A stretch of 64,000 bases of DNA, taken from CALVLD01 sp964467585 (lineage in GTDB: Bacteria > Bacillota > Clostridia > Christensenellales > CAG-138). This document shows, in pieces, positions 1-8,302 of this stretch (position 1 is its first letter; each line of letters opens with the position of its first letter). The notes beneath the pieces are model-generated. The model was not told the origin of the DNA. It searched no databases and saw only the letters and a list, made by a program, of their open reading frames with translations. Both the position numbers and the translations under genes were made by a program. The stretch is taken from the NCBI GenBank assembly GCA_964467585.1, contig CAYXRF010000001.1, positions 62,001-126,000 of the forward strand, given 5' to 3'.

Positions 1-583
1 GCCCGACGGTTCGAGTGTGACAAATCGTAACCGTTGCGTTGCGCTTAATCAGCAGCATGGCAACAGGCTTGCCTATCACAAGACTTCGTCCCACAACAAC
101 TACATTTTTGCCTTCAAGAGCAATGCCGCAGCAGTCTGCAAGCTCAATTACCGCTTGCGCGGTGCACGGTGCAAATCCGCAGCCCACTCCGGAATAAACA
201 GACGCCATAGAGCTGCGTGTAACGCCGTCAACGTCTTTTTCGGGAGAAATCGCTTCACATATCACGGATTCATTGATGTGGCGGGGAAGAGGACGGAACA
301 AAAGCACACCGTGAATACATGAGTCCGCGTTAACCGCACGCACGGTTTCAAGCAGCTCCGATTCGGAAACAGTCTGCGGAAGCAAGCGTGTTATAACTTC
401 AACGCCCGTGGAAGCACAGCGCTTCATCGCACCGTTTTCGTATGCGATATCATCCTTTCGATCACCAACGCGAATAATGCAAAGAGTAGGAATAACGCCC
501 TGCGCACGCAGCTCGTTTGCAAAGGAAAGCGTCTTCTCGTTCAAAACGGCATTGACTGCCGCGCCCTTTAATATGGTCGCCAT
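1..583 (-). CDS. folD: Bifunctional methylenetetrahydrofolate dehydrogenase/cyclohydrolase, C-terminus cut off by the window
   Basis: FolD interconverts 5,10-methylene-THF, 5,10-methenyl-THF and 10-formyl-THF in the cytoplasm, using NADP. About 194 N-terminal residues are visible of a family usually near 280-290. The catalytic domain has a Y-x-x-x-K-type segment (DIAYENGAMKRC), the substrate-site stretch HGVLLFRPLP, the SPEKDVDG motif, and then the start of the Rossmann half with VVVGRSLVIGKPVAMLL. In most FolDs the last of these reads GRSxIVGxP, so the match is good. The ATG at 583 follows GGAGG by six bases. The gene lies 21 bp downstream of the CyuA-like gene and probably shares its transcript. 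The reading frame runs off base 1, so the last third cannot be judged. Confidence 0.93.
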   Translation of the reverse strand, partial: MATILKGAAVNAVLNEKTLSFANELRAQGVIPTLCIIRVGDRKDDIAYENGAMKRCASTGVEVITRLLPQTVSESELLETVRAVNADSCIHGVLLFRPLPRHINESVICEAISPEKDVDGVTRSSMASVYSGVGCGFAPCTAQAVIELADCCGIALEGKNVVVVGRSLVIGKPVAMLLIKRNATVTICHTRTVG

Positions 584-604
584 TGACAACCTCCGATAAA
601 TTAA

Positions 605-1888
605 TCAATCCTTGTTGGCAAGCATAATTCGCAAAATCTCACGGTCTGTTTCACGCATACCGTCCTTGCCGAGACGTCCCACGTTTGCTATCGTATTTTC
701 AACACCCTTGGATATAATACCATCGCCGCCCTGAAACTGCAGCCCGCGCACATACATCTGATATCCAAGTATGCCAGCGTCAACAGCGGAAGCGATTTTT
801 GCGGCACACGAAGCCTTTGCGCCATCGCATACAATGCCGCTGACTATCGCAAGAGCGTTAACAAGCGTGTGAGCGACAACATCGTAATCTCCTCCAAGCA
901 GATAGGCAATGCCCGCGCCCGCTCCGCAGCCTGCGTTTACCGCGCCGCAGAATGCCGAAAGCCTGCCGATCCACGTTTTCTGATGAATGGTAACAAGGTT
1001 GGATACAACAAGAGAACGCAAAAGCTTGTCCTGACCAACGTCATATTCGCGTGCGTAAACGATAACTGGAAGCGAAGCCGCCATGCCCTGATTTCCGCTG
1101 CCGGATACAATTATCACGGGCATTTCACACCCGCCCATACGTGCATCGGAGCCTGCTGCCGCCATTGCTTTGGCACGAATCTTAACATCATAGCCATAAA
1201 CGTCAAGAAGCACACGACCAACTCTTGCACCCCAAGCACCGCGAATGCCCTCGTTTGCTATGGCGGTGTTGTACTCAATCTGCCGTTCAAGCACAGCGCG
1301 AACATCGTCAAGCTCAACAGTGTCCGCAAAATCAAGTATATCCCGTATTGTCAGCAAACCACGATCGGTAAGACCGCTTGACGAAAGCTCAATCTCGGGA
1401 GCCTCAAACAGAGTTTCACCGTTTTTTTGAATCAATACAACATTTGTATGATAATCCTTTATGCGCAGACGGGAATATTCCGCCCCGTTATGCAGCGTGA
1501 CGTCAATGTCAAATATTACGTCGCCGTGAGAAGGACGCACTATCATGGGAACGCTTCGCAAAAACTCGCCTATGCGCGGCTTGTCCTCATCTGTGACGGA
1601 GGAAAGCACCTCAAGCACACGATCTGCATCGCCCGCAACAATGCCCGCAGCGGCGGCAGCCTCAATGCCCTTCATCCCGCCGGTGTTTGGCACGATGACT
1701 GACTTAACATTTTTAATTATATTGCCGCTGACGGTTATCTCAACCCTATCCGGCATGCATCCAAGCGTTGCACGCGCCTTTGCGGCGGCAAAAGCAATGG
1801 CTATGGGCTCTGTGCAGCCCATGGCGGGCACCAGCTCTTCCTTCAATATATCGCAGTACGCCTTGTATTTTCCATCCGTATTTTGCAT
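605..1888 (-). CDS. cyuA: L-cysteine desulfidase / serine dehydratase alpha-family protein (CyuA/YhaM, UPF0597 type)
   Basis: The 427-residue protein matches the YhaM/CyuA family, a 4Fe-4S-dependent group related to the alpha subunit of iron-sulfur serine dehydratase. Characterised members break L-cysteine into pyruvate, ammonia and sulfide. The family hallmark EELVPAMGCTEPIAIAFA sits near residue 17-34. Cysteines suited to cluster binding are in GAVNAGCGAGAG and in GIVCDGAKASC towards the C-terminus. The length is typical. The ATG at 1888 follows GGGGGT. folD lies 21 bp downstream, and a terminator hairpin separates this gene from the phosphoesterase gene upstream. Substrate (cysteine versus serine or another beta-substituted amino acid) cannot be settled from sequence. 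Confidence 0.85.
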   Translation of the reverse strand: MQNTDGKYKAYCDILKEELVPAMGCTEPIAIAFAAAKARATLGCMPDRVEITVSGNIIKNVKSVIVPNTGGMKGIEAAAAAGIVAGDADRVLEVLSSVTDEDKPRIGEFLRSVPMIVRPSHGDVIFDIDVTLHNGAEYSRLRIKDYHTNVVLIQKNGETLFEAPEIELSSSGLTDRGLLTIRDILDFADTVELDDVRAVLERQIEYNTAIANEGIRGAWGARVGRVLLDVYGYDVKIRAKAMAAAGSDARMGGCEMPVIIVSGSGNQGMAASLPVIVYAREYDVGQDKLLRSLVVSNLVTIHQKTWIGRLSAFCGAVNAGCGAGAGIAYLLGGDYDVVAHTLVNALAIVSGIVCDGAKASCAAKIASAVDAGILGYQMYVRGLQFQGGDGIISKGVENTIANVGRLGKDGMRETDREILRIMLANKD

Positions 1889-1919
1889 ATTGACCCCCGT
1901 ATGCCAAAATCTCTACCAC

Positions 1920-1965
1920 TATATTATAAAACGACTTGCTCCGTTTTTCAATAGCGGAGCAAGTC
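1920..1965 (-). terminator. Rho-independent terminator after the phosphoesterase gene
   Basis: On the minus strand a perfect 11-bp stem (GACTTGCTCCG at 1955-1965 pairing with CGGAGCAAGTC at 1933-1943) with an 11-base loop is followed by GTTTTATAAT. It ends the transcript of the metallophosphoesterase gene, 50 bp after its stop codon, just upstream of the CyuA-like gene. Confidence 0.8.
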
Positions 1966-2016
1966 CAATTGCAGCAATAATTGTGATAATCCAAACTAAC
2001 GAGAGCCTTGCGCGGC

Positions 2017-2703
2017 TCAGAACTCGCTTACCAAAAGGGGAGAGAATCCGATACTGTCCGCAGAGCAGAGAACATACGAAACACCGTTCTTTTCGCCGTT
2101 GAACGCCCCTGCGCACGCATATCCGTGAATATGCCCGTACACGCACAGCAACGCATCATGCTTTTCAAGCAGCGCCGTAACCTCGCTGTCCGCGCCATCG
2201 CCGGAGAGCGGCGGAAAGTGGGTCATGCATATAAGCGGAGCATGCTTGACGGATGAAAGCGAAAGCTCAAGACGAAGAAGCTCACGGCTGTAAATCTTAC
2301 GGTCGTCTGCGGTAAAATCACTGTCTGAAGGAAGCATCCATCCGCGTGAACCGGCAACGCAAAACTCACCCATATCCACGGAATCATTCTGAATGAAACG
2401 AATGTCGGAGGGAAGGACGGAGCGCATACGCGTTACGGACGACCACCAGAAATCATGATTGCCGCGCAGAAGCAGCTTTGTGCCGTTAAGCGCGGAAATG
2501 TCCTCGAGGTCACTTGCTGCATCCTCAAATCGCATTGCCCAACAGATATCGCCCGGTATAAGCACGCAATCGCCCGCGCCCACAACGGATTGCCATGAGT
2601 CGAATATGCGTTCGCGGTGCCGTTCCCAACGGCTGCCGAATACGTCCATCGGCTTGCCCGCGCCGCCGTCCAAATGCAGATCGGCTATGGCAAATACTTT
2701 CAT
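2017..2703 (-). CDS. Calcineurin-like metallophosphoesterase
   Basis: The 228-residue protein carries the whole set of metallophosphoesterase motifs in order: DLHLD (about residue 8), GDICWA (about 51), GNHDFWW (about 80), THFPP (about 161) and GHIHG (about 191). These residues bind two metal ions. The family member it most resembles is the stand-alone predicted phosphohydrolase group (COG1768 type), whose substrate is not known. There is no signal peptide, so it should be cytoplasmic. It follows the acidic zinc-ribbon gene by 24 bp and ends before a strong terminator, so the two likely form a transcription unit. The site before the ATG at 2703 is weak (GTGAACGG). Confidence 0.85.
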   Translation of the reverse strand: MKVFAIADLHLDGGAGKPMDVFGSRWERHRERIFDSWQSVVGAGDCVLIPGDICWAMRFEDAASDLEDISALNGTKLLLRGNHDFWWSSVTRMRSVLPSDIRFIQNDSVDMGEFCVAGSRGWMLPSDSDFTADDRKIYSRELLRLELSLSSVKHAPLICMTHFPPLSGDGADSEVTALLEKHDALLCVYGHIHGYACAGAFNGEKNGVSYVLCSADSIGFSPLLVSEF

Positions 2704-2727
2704 CCGTTCACAATCTTCACTGAAGCC

Positions 2728-3246
2728 TCAACGATGCGTCCGCCGCGCAGGCATAACGCCCTCGTCAATTTCATCATCGGCGTCATCATCGTCATCGTCC
2801 TCCTCGAGTGCTTCAACGGAGATATCATCCTCATTAAAATCGATTTCACCGTCATCGACAGGCTTCTCCTGCTCCTCATCCGCCTCGTCGTCATCGTCGT
2901 CAAACTCGTCGTTGAGATCATCGTCAATATCGGCAATCTCCTCTGCGGGTATGTCGTCGGTAATGGGTACGTCAACCTCTTTCAGCTCAACATCGTCCAA
3001 ATCCAGACCGGAAATTGGCGTCTTGCGCTGATTCTGGAGCTGCTCCTGACGCATCATCTCTTTATAGCAGAGAGCGCAGACGTCGCGCCCCTTCATGGCG
3101 GGATGCTCGCCGCACTCAATACACAGCGATTCCTGCTCGTCGCTTTCGTCAGGCTCCTTGCGTGCAGAACGACGGCAAACATTACAGAGCTTTTCATCAT
3201 CCTTGATATAATTAAGCTCACATCTGGGACATTTTTTAAGACCCAT
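2728..3246 (-). CDS. Small zinc-ribbon protein with a very acidic tail
   Basis: The function is not known. The 172 residues split in two. Residues 1-75 hold two Cys4-like clusters, CPRCELNY...CNVCRR and CIECGEH...CALCYKEM, which look like treble-clef or ribbon metal sites. From about residue 82 the chain is mostly Asp and Glu, with runs of up to eight acidic residues. There is no membrane segment. The ATG at 3246 is preceded by GGAGG, and a good sigma-A-type promoter lies upstream (3316-3344). It could bind a nucleic-acid enzyme or act as a protein-protein adaptor, but that is a guess. Repetitive GAC/GAT codons in the tail make this stretch prone to length change. Confidence 0.75.
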   Translation of the reverse strand: MGLKKCPRCELNYIKDDEKLCNVCRRSARKEPDESDEQESLCIECGEHPAMKGRDVCALCYKEMMRQEQLQNQRKTPISGLDLDDVELKEVDVPITDDIPAEEIADIDDDLNDEFDDDDDEADEEQEKPVDDGEIDFNEDDISVEALEEDDDDDDADDEIDEGVMPARRTHR

Positions 3247-3315
3247 AGATCATCCTCCAAAGGAATGTTGGTTATTGGCGGGAAGCATTTTGAAGCATTC
3301 CCCGCATTGCTATCT

Positions 3316-3344
3316 ATTATGCGAATATGACGCCGCTATGTCAA
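3316..3344 (-). promoter_or_regulatory. Sigma-A-type promoter for the zinc-ribbon gene
   Basis: On the minus strand, TTGACA (3344-3339) and CATAAT (3321-3316) are 17 bp apart. The expected start point is about 60 bases before the ATG at 3246. Confidence 0.65.
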
Positions 3345-3373
3345 TACAAAATAAAAAAATTATCTGTTGTTTT

Positions 3374-3994
3374 TTAGGACGTAACAGAATCGGGGACGTC
3401 CATGCCCAAATCGGGGTATACAATTGCAGCGATTCTGCGAAGAAGCTCATCCTTGCCGTCGCCGCTTTCGGATGAATATGCTATGGCGTACGGCGGGGCG
3501 CCAAGCTGCTTTGCAGCGGCGTTTGCACAGGAGCGGCGTTTGCTGCGGGCAAGCTTATCCGCTTTGGTCGCAATCAGCGTATAAGGTATGGCGTAGTATA
3601 GTATGTAGCCAAACATCTGTTTGTCCAGTGCCGTAGGCTCGTGACGAATATCAATCAGCATATATATGTGCGTCACCCGCCCGGAGGCAAGGTAGCTTTC
3701 AATAAGCTCCCCCCACTTCTGCTGCTCAGTCTTTGGCGCGGCGGCATAGCCGTATCCGGGAAGGTCAACAAGATAGAAATCGTCATTCAGTAAAAAATAG
3801 TTTATCAACCGTGTTTTTCCGGGGGTTTGTGAGGTTTTTGCAAGCTTGTTTCTTCCGCAGAGCGAATTGATAAGCGATGACTTGCCAACGTTGGACTTGC
3901 CGACAATGGCAATTTCCGAACGCTTAACCTCCGGAAGATTGGAGCCGATGCCTAAGCTCGTAACAAACTCAGCTTTTTTGATTGAAAATTCCAT
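3374..3994 (-). CDS. engB: Ribosome-biogenesis GTP-binding protein EngB (YsxC/YihA)
   Basis: EngB is a TrmE-Era-type GTPase needed for late assembly of the large ribosomal subunit. At 206 residues it is of normal length. The G motifs are visible: G1 GKSNVGKSS (about residue 32-40), G2 with the TSQTPGKTR loop, G3 DLPGYGYA, G4 TKAD and the YSSESGDG stretch for G5. The ATG at 3994 is chosen because AGGGGG lies just upstream; an upstream in-frame start would add 15 residues that run through this site and the hairpin. The ribosome site abuts the terminator hairpin of asnS (4007-4061), so the gene may be read only by readthrough or from its own weak promoter. Confidence 0.93.
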   Translation of the reverse strand: MEFSIKKAEFVTSLGIGSNLPEVKRSEIAIVGKSNVGKSSLINSLCGRNKLAKTSQTPGKTRLINYFLLNDDFYLVDLPGYGYAAAPKTEQQKWGELIESYLASGRVTHIYMLIDIRHEPTALDKQMFGYILYYAIPYTLIATKADKLARSKRRSCANAAAKQLGAPPYAIAYSSESGDGKDELLRRIAAIVYPDLGMDVPDSVTS

Positions 3995-4006
3995 AGCTAA
4001 CCCCCT

Positions 4007-4061
4007 AAAAACGGTTCGCGGACGCGCAGCGAATATCAAGCCGCGACGCCTTGCGAACCGT
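4007..4061 (-). terminator. Terminator-like hairpin between asnS and engB
   Basis: On the minus strand ACGGTTCGC (4061-4053) pairs with GCGAACCGT (4019-4011), a perfect 9-bp outer stem. Inside it, CGCG pairs with CGCG. UUUU follows, and the AGGGGG ribosome site of engB comes next, two bases later. It should end asnS transcripts or attenuate engB. Confidence 0.65.
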
Positions 4062-4095
4062 CATAATCTAAAAAATGAGAACCGCAAAAGCGGCG

Positions 4096-5478
4096 TCACA
4101 GATCCATGCTGCCTGTCGTTCTTGGGAAGGGAAGGACGTCTCGGATGTTTTGCATACCCGTGAGGTACATAAGTATCCGCTCAAAGCCCATGCCAAAGCC
4201 GGCGTGCTTAACACCGCCATACTTACGCAGGTCAAGATACCACTCGTAGTAGCTCATATCCATACCCAACGCCTCAATCTTTTGACGGAGAACGTCGTAA
4301 CGCTCCTCACGCTGACTGCCGCCGATTATCTCACCAACGCCCGGAACAAGCAGGTCTGCCGCGGCAACGGTTTTGCCATCGTCGTTAAGACGCATATAAA
4401 AGCTCTTGATCTCCGCAGGATAGTCTGTAACAAACACGGGAGAATTATAAACCTCCTCACAGAGGTACCTTTCATGCTCGGTTTGAAGGTCGCATCCCCA
4501 GAAAACAGGATACTGGAACTCACGTCCGCAGGTGCTGAGTATATCGACCGCCTTTGTGTAGGATAAGCGCACAAAATCGGAGCTTGCAACATGGTTAAGA
4601 CGCTCAAGCAGACCCTTATCCATAAAGCTGTTGAAGAATTCCATCTCATCGGGGCAGCGCTCAAGCACAGTGCGAATGATGTACTTAATCATCTCCTCGG
4701 CGATATCCATGTATCCGTTAAGGTCGCAGAAAGCCATCTCAGGCTCCATCTGCCAGAACTCGGCGGCGTGACGCGCCGTGTTGCTCTTTTCCGCACGGAA
4801 GGTCGGACCGAATGTGTATATGTCGCGGAACGCAAGCGCAAACGCCTCGCCATGCAGCTGACCGCTGACGGTAAGGTTTGCGGGCTTACCAAAGAAATCC
4901 TGAGTGTAGTCAATTGAACCGTCCTTGTTTTTGGGCGGATTTGCCATATCAAGGGAGGTTACGCGGAACATCTCTCCGGCGCCCTCACAGTCACTGCCGG
5001 TGAAAATTGGCGTGTGCACATAGATAAAGCCGCGATCATCAAAGAAACGGTGTATTGCCATCGCAACAACATGGCGCACGCGAAACACTGCCTGAAACGT
5101 GTTTGTACGCGGACGCAGATGCTGAATCGTGCGCAGATATTCCAATGAGTGACGTTTTTTTTGCAGTGGAAAATCGCTTGGGCAGTCGCCCGCAATCTCT
5201 ATCTCACTCGCATGAATCTCGAATGGCTGCTTTGCATCGGGCGTAAGCACAAGCTTGCCGCGCACTGTGATAGCCGCTCCTGTCGCCAACCTGTCGGAAA
5301 CATCCGAAGGAATGCTGCTGTGCTCATAAACTATCTGAACGCTTCTGAAGGCGGAGCCATCGCCAAGCTCGATGAATCCAACGGATTTGGACTCACGCGC
5401 TGTTTTTATCCACCCTGCGACTTCAACATCGCCCGCGTGCTCCTCCGGACATTTTTGCAATTCGTACAGTCGTATCAT
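4096..5478 (-). CDS. asnS: Asparaginyl-tRNA synthetase
   Basis: AsnRS charges tRNA-Asn with asparagine in the cytoplasm. The 460 residues match the usual bacterial length. An N-terminal OB-fold anticodon-binding domain (about 1-105, with VEVAGWIKTARESKSVGFIEL) is followed by the class II catalytic core. Motif 2 is in FRAEKSNTARHAAEFWQMEP and motif 3 in GFGMGFERILMYLTGMQNIR close to the C-terminus, which ends in the typical DVLPFPRTTG. The ATG at 5478 follows GAGG, and a promoter lies in the 68-bp gap after potD. A tRNA-Asn gene occurs far away at 53537. Presence of AsnRS means Asn-tRNA need not be made by the amidotransferase route. Confidence 0.96.
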   Translation of the reverse strand: MIRLYELQKCPEEHAGDVEVAGWIKTARESKSVGFIELGDGSAFRSVQIVYEHSSIPSDVSDRLATGAAITVRGKLVLTPDAKQPFEIHASEIEIAGDCPSDFPLQKKRHSLEYLRTIQHLRPRTNTFQAVFRVRHVVAMAIHRFFDDRGFIYVHTPIFTGSDCEGAGEMFRVTSLDMANPPKNKDGSIDYTQDFFGKPANLTVSGQLHGEAFALAFRDIYTFGPTFRAEKSNTARHAAEFWQMEPEMAFCDLNGYMDIAEEMIKYIIRTVLERCPDEMEFFNSFMDKGLLERLNHVASSDFVRLSYTKAVDILSTCGREFQYPVFWGCDLQTEHERYLCEEVYNSPVFVTDYPAEIKSFYMRLNDDGKTVAAADLLVPGVGEIIGGSQREERYDVLRQKIEALGMDMSYYEWYLDLRKYGGVKHAGFGMGFERILMYLTGMQNIRDVLPFPRTTGSMDL

Positions 5479-5510
5479 ACATAGCCTCTTTTTTTCGATT
5501 AATTCCGATT

Positions 5511-5539
5511 ATTTTAGCACATTATGAATGCGGTTGCAA
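5511..5539 (-). promoter_or_regulatory. Promoter for asnS
   Basis: On the minus strand, TTGCAA (5539-5534), a 17-bp spacer and TAAAAT (5516-5511) lie in the gap between potD and asnS. The start point would be about 25 bases before the asnS ATG. Confidence 0.55.
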
Positions 5540-5546
5540 CACCAAA

Positions 5547-6596
5547 TTAACCGAATACCCTGTCCCATGCCTTGCTGTACAGCGCAATGTTTGTGCCAAG
5601 ATCACGGAACACCACGCAGCGTGCAACAATACCATCGGATATGTTGAAAATAGGGTTATTCTGATAATACTTGTCAAGCAGGGGAAGAACGGCGGCATTG
5701 GGGGAGGAGTAGCCTATGTACTCGGTATTTATCGCGCCGATCTCCGGGTCAAGCAAAAAGTTGACGAACTTCTCCGCAAGCTCCTGCTTTTGGCTGTTAA
5801 CGGGTATCACCATGTTGTCAAAATAGATATTGCTGCCCGATTCGGGGACAAAAAAGTCAAGGTCGGGATTGCCTTCATCGGGGTCGCAGCACCACACGGC
5901 GTCACCTGAGTAAACAACCGCAAGCGCACCATCGCCAAGAATCATGCTGTCCTTAACATCATCGGTAAGATAAGCCTTTACAAGAGGCTTTTGCGCAATA
6001 AGAGCGTCGGCGGCGGCATTAAGCTCCGCTTCGTCGGTGCTGTTAATGTCGTATCCTAAGTACAGCAGCGCAACTGCCATCGAGTCTCGAATGCTGTCGT
6101 ACATATAGATCTTGTTGCTGTACTTACTGTTCCAAAGTATATCCCATGAGCCGAGATCTGATTCGTCAACCATCGTTTTGTTGTAAAGCACGCCAAGCAC
6201 GCCCCATGTATACGGCACGGAATAGGTGTTGTTCGGATCAAAGGCAAGATCCATAAAACGATCGTCAATATTTTCAATATTAGGAACATTGCTTTTGTTT
6301 ATCGCGGAAAGTCTGCCGCCGGAAATAAGACGTTCAACGGCATAATCCGAAGGAATGCACAGATCGTAAGGACAATCGTCCGCCTCAAGCAGCACAAGCA
6401 TTTCCTCATTGCTGGTGACAGTTTTTTCTTTAATTGTGACGCCATATTCCTTTTTGAAACGGTCTTTGAGAGAATCCTCAAGGTAGTCGCCCCAGTTGAG
6501 CACATAGAGGGTGTCACCGGACGTGCATCCCGTAAGCGCGGGAAGAGCAACCAGCGTTATTGCCGCGCAAAGAAGAACCGCAATAATCTTTTTCAT
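5547..6596 (-). CDS. potD: Spermidine/putrescine ABC transporter, substrate-binding lipoprotein
   Basis: This is the extracytoplasmic binding protein of the polyamine importer. A lipoprotein signal runs to the lipobox LTGC with the modified Cys at residue 24. The mature part starts with TLYVLNWGDYL, the family's usual opening, and contains the SDYAVERLISGG and VPYTWGVLGVLYN stretches typical of PotD/PotF. It has 349 residues, as expected. The ATG at 6596 is chosen because GGAGG lies nine bases upstream; a TTG two codons earlier is less likely. It is the last gene of the regulator-potA-potB-potC-potD operon. Polyamine type (spermidine or putrescine) cannot be decided by eye. Confidence 0.93.
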   Translation of the reverse strand: MKKIIAVLLCAAITLVALPALTGCTSGDTLYVLNWGDYLEDSLKDRFKKEYGVTIKEKTVTSNEEMLVLLEADDCPYDLCIPSDYAVERLISGGRLSAINKSNVPNIENIDDRFMDLAFDPNNTYSVPYTWGVLGVLYNKTMVDESDLGSWDILWNSKYSNKIYMYDSIRDSMAVALLYLGYDINSTDEAELNAAADALIAQKPLVKAYLTDDVKDSMILGDGALAVVYSGDAVWCCDPDEGNPDLDFFVPESGSNIYFDNMVIPVNSQKQELAEKFVNFLLDPEIGAINTEYIGYSSPNAAVLPLLDKYYQNNPIFNISDGIVARCVVFRDLGTNIALYSKAWDRVFG

Positions 6597-6647
6597 TTCC
6601 AAAAGCCTCCGTTGATTGTGATATGCTATGTAATGCGGCAGCAGAAA

Positions 6648-7469
6648 TCAGGATTTCCGCAGCAGCTTTTTCTCCTGTATTGCCGCACGCTTTTCCTGAT
6701 TTATACTGCGAATATTGATTATCAGCAGAAGCACGGTAACGACAAGGAACATAAGCGCTGAAAGCGCACAGAACTCTGTTGGCACAGCCTTTTTCACCTT
6801 TGAGTATATCAGCATCGAAAGGTTAACTGAAAGCCCTCCCGTGAACTGGCTTATAACAAAATCATCAATACTCAGTGTGAACGCAAGCAAAAATCCGGAT
6901 ACTATTCCGGGCATTATGTCGGGTATTACCACCTTTGTTAGCGCCTGAAAGGGACTGCACCCGAGATCAAGCGCCGCCTCGTAAAGCGTGTTGCTGCTTT
7001 GACGAAGCTTGGGCAGAACGGAAAATACAACATACGGCAAATTGAATGTAATGTGAGCGATTATCAGCCGCAGAAGCCCATACTCCTGACGCAAGCCGAT
7101 AAAGGTAAACAACAGCATCATGGAAATACCCGTAACAAGATCAGGGTTGACCATGGGGAGCTGTGTGACAGCTTCAACAATGGAACGAGGGCGCTTTTTC
7201 ATCGAGTGCAGCCCGATCGCTGTCGCGGTGCCGATTATCGTTGCAAGCACCGAAGAAACTGCCGCAACGGTAAGCGTTGTGGCAAGTGCGTCTTTTACAT
7301 CGGTGTCATTTAAAAGGGCTGCATATGCGCCAAATGAAAAACCGTTCCAAACAACCGCTGTGCGCGAGTCGGTAAACGACATTACAAGCATCACCAGTAT
7401 CGGCATATACATGAAAAAAAGCACCAAACCAAGGTATGAGCCTTTGATAAATTTCCAAACACGCTTCAC
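6648..7469 (-). CDS. potC: Spermidine/putrescine ABC transporter permease PotC
   Basis: A 273-residue inner-membrane permease with six predicted helices. The EAA loop that docks onto the ATPase is seen in YEAALDLGCSPFQALTKVVIPDIMPGI (about residue 163-189). It pairs with PotB to form the channel. Translation starts at GTG 7469, which overlaps the potB stop codon as GTGA, and a GGGGGG ribosome site lies inside the end of potB. The overlap points to translational coupling. Confidence 0.93.
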   Translation of the reverse strand: MKRVWKFIKGSYLGLVLFFMYMPILVMLVMSFTDSRTAVVWNGFSFGAYAALLNDTDVKDALATTLTVAAVSSVLATIIGTATAIGLHSMKKRPRSIVEAVTQLPMVNPDLVTGISMMLLFTFIGLRQEYGLLRLIIAHITFNLPYVVFSVLPKLRQSSNTLYEAALDLGCSPFQALTKVVIPDIMPGIVSGFLLAFTLSIDDFVISQFTGGLSVNLSMLIYSKVKKAVPTEFCALSALMFLVVTVLLLIINIRSINQEKRAAIQEKKLLRKS

Positions 7470-8293
7470 CAGATTGTTCCCCCCTCCGTGCCGTTATCGC
7501 GGTCAATGCGCCGCATTATAAACATTGAAATCAAAACAAGCACTATCAGCACAATGGAAAGCGTTGAGCCGATACCCCATTCGTTGCTGCCGAGAAAGAA
7601 TTTTTCTTCAATCACCTGACCAAACAGCATAACATTTTTGCCGCCCAAAATTCCGGATACAGCAAATGTTGACATAGCGGGAACGAATACCATCGTTATG
7701 CCTGAAACTATTCCAGGCATTGACAGAGGAAGGTAAACCTTTGTAAAGGTTTTTACCGAGTTCGCACCGAGGTCATGTGCCGCTTCAATATGAGAGCGAT
7801 CAATTTTTTGCAGCACGGTATATATGGGCAGAATCATAAATGGCAAAAAGTCATATATTGTTGCGATCAGTACCGCACCGGGAGTGTAAATCAGCTGAGG
7901 GCTGTTGAAGCCGAGCCATTCAAGAAGCTGCACGATTACTCCGCTGTCTGCAAGCAGAATCTTCCACGCTATTGTTCTCAGCAGCATATTCATCCACATG
8001 GGCATTATAAAAAGCATTGAAAGCAGCGCGGCGGTGCGCTTCTTCATATTTGAAAGAATGTACGCCACAGGGTATCCCACAAGCAGGCACACCACAGTAG
8101 CAACCAATGCGATCCAAATGGAATTCCACAGCGCGGGGAGATACGTTGTATCCGAAAACACCCGTTCAACATATTCAAGCGTGAAAACGCCATCGTTAAA
8201 AAAGGCATAATAGAGCACAAAAAGCAGAGGTGCTATTATGAATAACGGCATCCACACGAAAATGTAGGGATATGCTATACGCGCACGCTTCAT
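7466..8293 (-). CDS. potB: Spermidine/putrescine ABC transporter permease PotB
   Basis: A 275-residue permease with six predicted membrane helices and the EAA docking loop EAAHDLGANSVKTFTKVYLPLS (near residue 170-190, here given by its core). The first helix begins YPYIFVWMPLFIIAPLLFVL. The ATG at 8293 follows GGAGTGAG nine bases upstream. It lies 9 bp after potA and overlaps potC by 4 bp. Family knowledge places it as the partner of PotC in the polyamine importer. Confidence 0.93.
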   Translation of the reverse strand: MKRARIAYPYIFVWMPLFIIAPLLFVLYYAFFNDGVFTLEYVERVFSDTTYLPALWNSIWIALVATVVCLLVGYPVAYILSNMKKRTAALLSMLFIMPMWMNMLLRTIAWKILLADSGVIVQLLEWLGFNSPQLIYTPGAVLIATIYDFLPFMILPIYTVLQKIDRSHIEAAHDLGANSVKTFTKVYLPLSMPGIVSGITMVFVPAMSTFAVSGILGGKNVMLFGQVIEEKFFLGSNEWGIGSTLSIVLIVLVLISMFIMRRIDRDNGTEGGTIW

Positions 8294-8302
8294 AGTATCA
8301 GC

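Noticed and set aside
869..1381. Several open frames of 60-190 codons on the plus strand across 869-2256
   Set aside because: They lie antisense to the CyuA-like and phosphoesterase genes and have no ribosome sites.
2459..3031. Ser-rich open frame on the plus strand
   Set aside because: It mirrors the GAY-rich acidic tail of the zinc-ribbon protein on the other strand.
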